A DNA stretch of 64,000 nucleotides from Euptelea pleiosperma (taxonomy: Eukaryota; Streptophyta; Magnoliopsida; Ranunculales; Eupteleaceae). The stretch covers positions 26,153,751 to 26,217,750 of the forward strand of contig CM068543.1 in the NCBI GenBank assembly GCA_035048495.1, given 5' to 3'. The position numbers and the translations under genes were made by a program. Below the pieces are notes generated by a model. It searched no databases and was not told the origin of the DNA. It saw only the letters and a program-made list of their open reading frames with translations. Within the stretch, counting starts at the first letter, position 1; each line of letters begins with the position of its first letter. This document shows, one piece after another, positions 58,286-64,000 of this stretch.

Positions 58286-58918
58286 TCACTCAGAAATGGT
58301 TTTATACTTTTCTCTCAAATTATATGTGAGGAGATGAATATAGGAACTAGCAAACGTCTTACATAATGGAGTCTTGTGCATGAATTTGCCTTGGCACATC
58401 AACTCTAGCAGAGTTCTGGACTCATCAGTGAGTCTTTTATAGAACATGTGGACTAGACTCCCCTTGTCGAAATTATGATGGGGACATTTGGTGAGGGTTT
58501 CCTGGAACCTGTCCCATGCTTCATTGAATCTCTCATTCGACTTTTGTCGAAAATCTTGGATGATCTGCTTCATCTCGTTTGTCTTGGAAATGGGGTAAAA
58601 TTTGAATACAAATTTCCGTGATAGGTCGTCCTATCTGGTAATCGAATTCGGGGGCAAAGAATAAAACCAATCAGCGGTTCTATCTTTCAGAGAGAAATGA
58701 AAGATTCTCAATTTGACACTCTCGTCACCAAGGTGTTGAAGTTTGAAGAGAGTGCAGATGTTCAGAAACTGCCTTAGATGAGTGTACGGGTCGTCTCTTG
58801 GAAGACCATGAAAGGTAAGCAGCAATTGTACTATGTGCAGTTGGATTTCGAACTGAACAGCCGTCGTGGGTGGAAGTACAATACAAGTGGATGGGTTTGC
58901 AGAGATAGGCGCATACAT
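58286..58918 (-). pseudogene. Element E gag (Retrotrans_gag type) relic
   Basis: Minus-strand frames 58918-58631 (DPYTHLRQFLNICTLFKLQH, LRIFHFSLKDRTADWFYSLP) and 58573-58286 (ERFNEAWDRFQETLTKCPHH, YKRLTDESRTLLEL) are typical of Ty3/Gypsy gag in Athila-like elements. A stop/frameshift separates them, and no zinc knuckle or protease follows. Confidence 0.85.
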
Positions 58919-60666
58919 CTCAATGAGGTCATTCAGCCGCCAGTTCTACGAATGTAGTTTCTCTGGGAGAGGAGGGGAGGGTAGGAGATCATACCGCTGA
59001 AGAATCTAAAACGTTAGACTGACTCTCAGATCGAATCAATCTATGGTTGGATCGGGTCCAGACGAGCATATGCTTGAAAAAGCAAGCCGTAAACTCGGCA
59101 AAAAGTTGCCAGAGGAGAACACTAACCTTAAGTAGACTATATGATGCACAAGGAGTAAACATGATAACCCTATTTCTAAAACAATCATGATATTTTAAGG
59201 GATTATCTTGTTAGTTTGTGGGCTGAGGTATATTATGATAGTGGGCGGACCACTGGTTTACCTTGTTAACCACCAGACTAACTTTGTCTCTCTTGGGTCC
59301 TCATTGGGATACATTCTTCAAAGCAAATGCTTCAGTTCGCAAGATAATCCGAAGCTTAGACAGACGTGCGGCACATCGGCTGACTTAAATAATCCCCAGA
59401 CTTACCGGATTTGTCAAGCAATGGAGATGGGTGTTCCCTTAGTATAAGCTAGGGTTGGTTCGTGTTCCTAACCCAACAAATAGCAGACCAACAAAGAACC
59501 AGGGAAGCCACTGGCGAGCTCGGTATACTTGAGTAGTAGGGACCTAGGGGTGTGTTAGGTAACAGGGACCCGCGCTCGTGGACTTATTCGACCTGAGATC
59601 GATGGAAAGACTACGTGGAGGGGTGTCTTAGAACACCGATCCAGTTTGGCTCTAGCTCTTGATTCTTTTTAATTTTTGGCCGTAGGTACACAACAGCAAG
59701 AATGACGAGGTGGGTAATGAATCCCACCAGTTTTAAGGTAGAGCTGGGTTTGCTCTTTAATGTAAAATTTACGGCCAAACCATGGAGTTCCGATAATGAT
59801 TGTGAAATTAAATAAACAATCGGCACAGCGTTTGCACAAAGATCAATATCGCCCTCAAGGCGAGGTGTAAAAACTTACCTGCCCGTTTGCTATGCACGGG
59901 GTCTCCTCCGTGAGATAGGGAGGGGTATCCAAATGGGCTTAGGCCCGACTCCTCTTTGAGCTTTCTCTCCCTACTCACTTGGTAATCGCAATTTGCAATC
60001 ACGTTAGTCCACAATGGTCTATGGTATTGATTTGGAAGGTATACCGCCTTAGGGGTTTCAAGAAACACACAATTTATTTTGGGCAGGTATGTTGAATTAG
60101 TTCCAATTAGGGTTTGAAATTCAAAGTTAGTTATTCCCGAATTAAGGTTCGGAAATATCTACTTTTGAATTACTCGGAGTTGGAAACTTTCCACGATTTC
60201 AAACTTTTGAAATCTCGATTAAATTAGTTATTCTCCAAATTAAGGAATTTTGTTGAAAGTGGACTCTTATCCAATTTTAGTTATCCAATTTAAAGTCTCT
60301 AGATCTATAAATTCTAAGGATTGAATTTTCTAAAAAGAGAAAATGCCTAGATTTTCAAAATTCAAAATTTGAAAAATATGCCAAAATGAAACAAATAACC
60401 AATATAGTGATCTAACTAGAAATAACAGAATTGAAATCTAACCTTAGTATATTTTTTTTTTAATTAAAATTAACCTAGCAGTTATTCTAAAAATAGAGAA
60501 AAACAAATTCCTAAGTTATTACAACTTTGCACTCGGCTGTCCGAGGCATTAAAATAATAAGTAAATAATTTGAAAAAGAAAATTGAAAGTTTCCGATTTG
60601 GATCGGATCTCCTCGATTAAGCAGCTTTTCGATTTCTTGTTCGTCTTTTTGCAATCCTGTCAACCG
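58919..60666 (-). other. Element E leader between primer-binding site and gag
   Basis: Long non-coding internal region on the minus strand with no domain recognised. Its length is within the range for Athila/Tat-type leaders. Confidence 0.5.
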
Positions 60667-60684
60667 AGCGGCAACGACGCCATT

Positions 60685-62154
60685 TGAAAGTATGGTTTTC
60701 CCGTGTCGTCGGATCGGAAACTCTAGATTTCAACAATATTTTTAATTCTGGTTCACTTTAAATCCTGCAAAAATACAGACTTTGTATAGCGATATGTCGG
60801 ATGTCGAATCCGCACTCGGGGTTAGGGAACACAATTTATCGGAATATTAGAACAATAGAAAGTGCTTGAAAATATGGATGGAAGGGTGAGAGTGGTGATT
60901 AATGATTGAGATTTAAAATAATCTTTTTGGAGAGATTTCTATCAATTAATTAACATAACTAAAGAGAAAGAAACACTATAAACGGAAAAGAGAAACTTAT
61001 TTTTTAAAATAATACAAATTACAATGTTTGAATCTAATTTATTTATAAAAGAAAATAAAACAAATAACCATCACTCTAGAAAGCATTATAAAAGAAGAAA
61101 TATAAAGAGAAAGAACAAGATTTTAGAGGGAGAAAATGAAAGAGAAGGTAGAAAATAGAAATTTACCTTAGTGACTTGCCAATGGAGAAGAGGTTTGCAA
61201 GGCTGTGTTCTTGCTGGTTTTTGGATGAGAACCGAACTAGGGAGATGAGAGAGATAGAGAGGTTTCGAGAAGAAGGGGAGAGGGAACCTAGGGTTAGGTT
61301 GTGAGAGGGGGGAGAGAACCAAATTCTAAGGGAACCCTAGGTCCCTTATATAGATTTTAGGAGAAAGAGAGTGAATCCATGTGAAGGTTTGTTGAGTTAT
61401 AAGGGCCGTTGGATCTTGTGAGATCAAATTGTTGAGGCAGAGATCCCTTTCCTTGAGAGAAGATGGGAGAGCGGAATCGGTCAAATGAGACCGATTCTCT
61501 TTAGGTGTTGCAAAAGGGCATGGGCATGGGTCATGGGTATGGATCATGGGCATGGGTCATGGTTCATGGGTATGGGCATGGGTCATGGTGTGCCAAGATA
61601 GAGAGAAATAGGAGAGAGGTGAGAGAAAATACAAAAGTAATAGAACTGGAGGATCTTGAACCTTGGTTTTTTTCATTCTCTTTCATCGGCTCCACCAATT
61701 AGTCAAACTAGCTTTTGATGTCAATTGGTGTGGCTTTTAACACCTTAGTCCTTCTCTTGGTCTTCAACTCTTCCACTTTCTTTCGATCGGTTCTGCGATC
61801 CTCTGGCTTTGCCCATACTTAGCTTCTATCTTCTTGTCTTGGCTTGCTTGCTCTTTAAGCTTTGATAGAGGTCTTTTGTGGTTGATCGTGGCTCGCTTGC
61901 CTCAAGAATCGTCCGATCGGGTCTCCTGCAAGAGAAAAAGCGCGTAATGAGTTTCAACTAAAACGGCTTGATACTGGACTATCCGAAATGTGTATATTTC
62001 ATACAAATAGTCGATTTTCGTCTGAAGAATGTGTTCTACGCAATGGAAGAAACTCTTACGTAGAAAAGTCGACGAAAATACAAGTTTTACGTGAGAGAAT
62101 GTGACATCGCTATAAGGATAATGGCTTAAAATAAGCACTTTTGAGCTAATATCA
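60685..62154 (-). repeat. Element E 5' LTR (complete)
   Basis: Starts TGAAAGTATGGTTTTCCCGT and ends GAGCTAATATCA. 1470 bp. Contains an ATGGGC/GGGTCAT minisatellite at 61517-61589. Confidence 0.87.
61517..61589. repeat. Short minisatellite (CATGGGCATGGGT type)
   Basis: About 73 bp of irregular CATGGG(C/T)ATGGG(T) units inside the right LTR of element E; the matching part of the left LTR is deleted. Confidence 0.85.
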
Positions 62155-63409
62155 TATATGCATTCTCCTAGGGAGATTCATTTAGAGGCGGCACATAGGA
62201 TATTGAGATATCTCAAGTCTGCCCCTAGACGAGGCCTCCTCTTCAAGAAGAATGTCACATGAGAGTAGAGTCGTACATTGATGCAGATAGGGCTGGTGCC
62301 AAGGATGTTAGGAGATCTACCTCAAGCTATTGCACCTTTGTGGGATGCATCCTGGTTACCTGGAGGAGCCTGAAGCAACATGCAGTTGCCAGATCCAGTG
62401 CAGAGGCAGAGTTTATAGCAATAGCCCCTGGCTTGTGTGAGATGCTCTGGCTAAAGATGTTGGTTGTTGAGCTTGGCTTTCCGGTCTTGGGGTCCGTGAG
62501 TTTATATTGCGACAACAAGGCTGTCATGGCCCAGTCATCCAAGCGCCGACCTATCCAAGTGCTGGGTCGGAAATGGCTACCGGGATGTCGCGTGGAGCCG
62601 TCGAACAGTAGGCAGAGGGGGAAGGTAGGCAGGGGAGGGGTGCATGAGTTTAGTCCCACATCGGATAAGGAAGCGTCCGAGATCCTGGCTATAAGTGGCA
62701 AGCTGGACCCTCATAGTAACAACGCGTTTTCCTCCCAAAGAGGGGGGAGAGCCAAAGCCGTGCGCTGGGGCATGTGCGGTTGGCAAAGCGGACAATATTA
62801 TTACTGTGGTGGGCCCGGGGCGTCACAAATGGTATCAGAGCCGAGGACGGCTCATCCTGTCGGGTGGGGTGAATGTCATGGCCCAGTCATTTAAGCGCTG
62901 ACCCATCCAAGTGCTGGGTCGGAAATGGTTACCGGGATGCCGTGTAGAGCTGTCGAACAGTAGGCAGGGGGGAAGGTAGGCAGGGGAGGGGTGCATGAGT
63001 TTAGTCCGACATCGGATAAGGAAGCGTTCGAGATCCTGGCTATAAGTAGCAAGTTGGACCCTCATAGTAACAACGCGTTTTCCTCCCAAAGAGGGGGAGA
63101 GGCAAAGCCGTGTGCTGGGGCATGTGCGGTTGGCACGTGCACTTGGCAAAGCGGACAATATTGTTATTGTGGTGGGCCCAGGGCGTCACAAAGGCTGCTA
63201 TCAGCATTGCTCACAATCCAGTACAACATGACCGAGCCAAACACATTGAAGTGGATCGCCACTTCATTCGGGAGAAGATCGTATTTCGAGAAGTTTTTGT
63301 GAAGATCGATGAGCAAGTAGCAGATGTCTTCACCAAAGGAGTTCTTATGTGTCAACTTTACAGATGTTTATGCAAGTTGAGCATGAGAGATATCTATGCA
63401 CCAACTTGA
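62155..63409 (+). pseudogene. Copia C RNase H (split by a TRIM)
   Basis: Left part: HSPREIHLEAAHRILRYLKS, MRVESYIDADRAGAKDVRRS, RSSAEAEFIAIAPGLCEMLW and LYCDNKA up to 62521. Right part from 63191: [42 protein letters not shown] and MRDIYAPT. A frameshift near 62260 adds to the damage; the TRIM lies in the middle. Confidence 0.92.
62522..63190 (+). mobile_element. TRIM (terminal-repeat retrotransposon in miniature), 669 bp
   Basis: LTR 1 62522-62827 and LTR 2 62874-63190 (TGTCATGGCCCAGTCAT... ending GGGCGTCACA), with 5-bp duplication AAGGC (62517-62521 and 63191-63195). The internal part is only 46 bp: AA, primer-binding site TGGTATCAGAGC (62830-62841) and a purine-rich GGGTGGGGTGAA before LTR 2. 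No coding capacity. The LTRs contain TTTAGTCC(C/G)ACATCGGAT, a motif common in plant TRIMs. Confidence 0.93.
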
Positions 63410-63416
63410 GGGGGAG

Positions 63417-63538
63417 TGTTATCAAATACGTATTTTCTACGTATTTAGCGTAGTTTGGTTATTCTGTAAATACCCCTTTGTCATAAGGGGTATACTTGTC
63501 TTTTGTAGTAGCTCTTTTATATAAATAAGATTTATGGG
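63417..63538 (+). repeat. Copia C 3' LTR, truncated
   Basis: TGTTATCAAATACGTATTTT after the polypurine tract; identical in layout to the 5' LTR up to AAGATTTATGG, then unrelated AT-rich sequence. Confidence 0.85.
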
Positions 63539-63602
63539 TTATTTTTCTAATTTTTTTTTTTTTATAAATTTTCAATTATAAAAATCCGATTATAATCGTT
63601 AG

Positions 63603-63722
63603 CTACGTTACTCGGATACGGCAAGGACACGGATCGACACGGGAGGGATATGTCATTTACACTTAAAATGGAAGTATCTGACACGAATACGACACCCATT
63701 TTGAAGTATCCGGGTATCATAG
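63603..63722. mobile_element. hAT-like MITE, family E copy 2
   Basis: 120 bp. Right end GTATCCGGGTATCATAG, left end CTACGTTACTCGGATACGG (same family as 47482, left end decayed). Exact 8-bp duplication ATCGTTAG (63595-63602 and 63723-63730). Confidence 0.9.
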
Positions 63723-64000
63723 ATCGTTAGAGTTCATATATACTGATTATTGAAAATTTTATGTAACGGTGTCCATTTTACTTTTGTCTCGCGTATTACT
63801 AATATGTTAAATTTTCATACATCATTAATTTATATATTCTGAATATTCTTAAATATGAAAAAGAAATTGTTTCGGAATCAAAATATTCTAGTAATGTTAC
63901 GTTTCAGTCCCTATGGAAATGGGAATAATTCAAAATTTAATACCTTGATTTGGGGATCTTGTTTTTTCCATTTGTATTTTATTGACACGATATTATTTGT

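Larger units (their letters stand above)
57327..62154 (-). mobile_element. Gypsy-type LTR retrotransposon E, pol deleted
   Basis: 4828 bp, TGAAAG ... ATATCA, with target duplication TATAT (57322-57326 and 62155-62159). The full LTR is on the right (60685-62154, 1470 bp) and a shortened LTR on the left (57327-58201). The minus-strand primer-binding site TGGCGTCGTTGCCGCTCGG resembles the Athila/Tat-type TGGCGCCGTTGCCGGGG. Only a gag relic remains; pol and the first about 0.6 kb of the 3' LTR are missing in one deletion. Confidence 0.88.
52897..63538 (+). mobile_element. Copia element C with three nested insertions and a truncated 3' LTR
   Basis: 5' LTR 52897-53103, primer-binding site TTGGTATCAATGC, gag, protease, a deleted integrase, RT, RNase H, polypurine tract GAGGGGGAG and 3' LTR from 63417 cut at about 63538. 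Same family as element B. Insertions, each with exact target duplication: MITE 56392-56909, Gypsy-type element 57327-62154, TRIM 62522-63190. Without them it is about 4.6 kb. The 3' truncation removes the outer duplication. Confidence 0.93.

Noticed and set aside
62259..62894. A 211-codon frame as a novel protein
   Set aside because: It is Copia RNase H read into the LTR of a TRIM; an accidental fusion.

Overview
This is a flowering-plant nuclear genome window. The genes have GT-AG introns and plant-specific families (PCR/PLAC8, SWEETIE), and roughly half or more of the sequence is recognisable plant transposon: Copia and Gypsy LTR elements, L1-type LINEs, a TRIM, a SINE-like repeat, hAT-like MITEs and a PIF/Harbinger remnant. 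Species cannot be decided from the sequence. No rRNA, functional tRNA, CRISPR or operon-like organisation was seen.

Host genes. (1) The 3' part of a PLAC8/plant-cadmium-resistance-like (PCR) gene lies on + at 99-676; its first exon is outside the window. (2) A complete four-exon PCR/PLAC8 gene lies on - at 2342-3462, convergent with the first. (3) From 14277 (ATG) to beyond the right edge runs one gene, the HEAT-repeat protein SWEETIE (HEATR5 family). Eleven exons (1305 coding nt, 435 codons, all in phase) are spread over about 37.8 kb, because introns 3, 6, 8, 10 and 11 are filled with transposons. One of its short introns is GC-AG.

Layout. 1-14276: the two PCR genes plus AT-rich intergenic DNA with a MITE-dense patch (3.6-4.5 kb), an inverted repeat pair (6.1/7.9 kb) and a decayed PIF/Harbinger transposase (10.0-10.25 kb). 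14277-29108: SWEETIE exons 1-3, then intron 3 with a 6.0-kb Copia element (TSD GTATG) and two nested, truncated Copia remnants. 29109-38493: exons 4-6, then intron 6 with a SINE-like repeat and a foldback element split by an L1 LINE, itself hit by three MITEs and a short LINE tail. 38494-52012: exons 7-10, a deleted Copia copy, two LINEs and several MITEs. 52013-64000: exon 11, then intron 11 with a Copia element that received a hAT-like MITE, a Gypsy-type element and a 669-bp TRIM, and lost part of its 3' LTR.

Main discovery-type observation: ten non-autonomous elements (120-518 bp) of five sequence families. Nine have both ends and exact 8-bp target duplications; the tenth was cut by a LINE. 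All have hAT-like ends and interiors built of degenerate short repeats echoing the ends. Three families and the large foldback share the end CA(A/T/C)GGTT(T/C)TAAA. They sit in or beside LINEs and Copia elements, or in intergenic DNA, and seem to be among the youngest insertions here.
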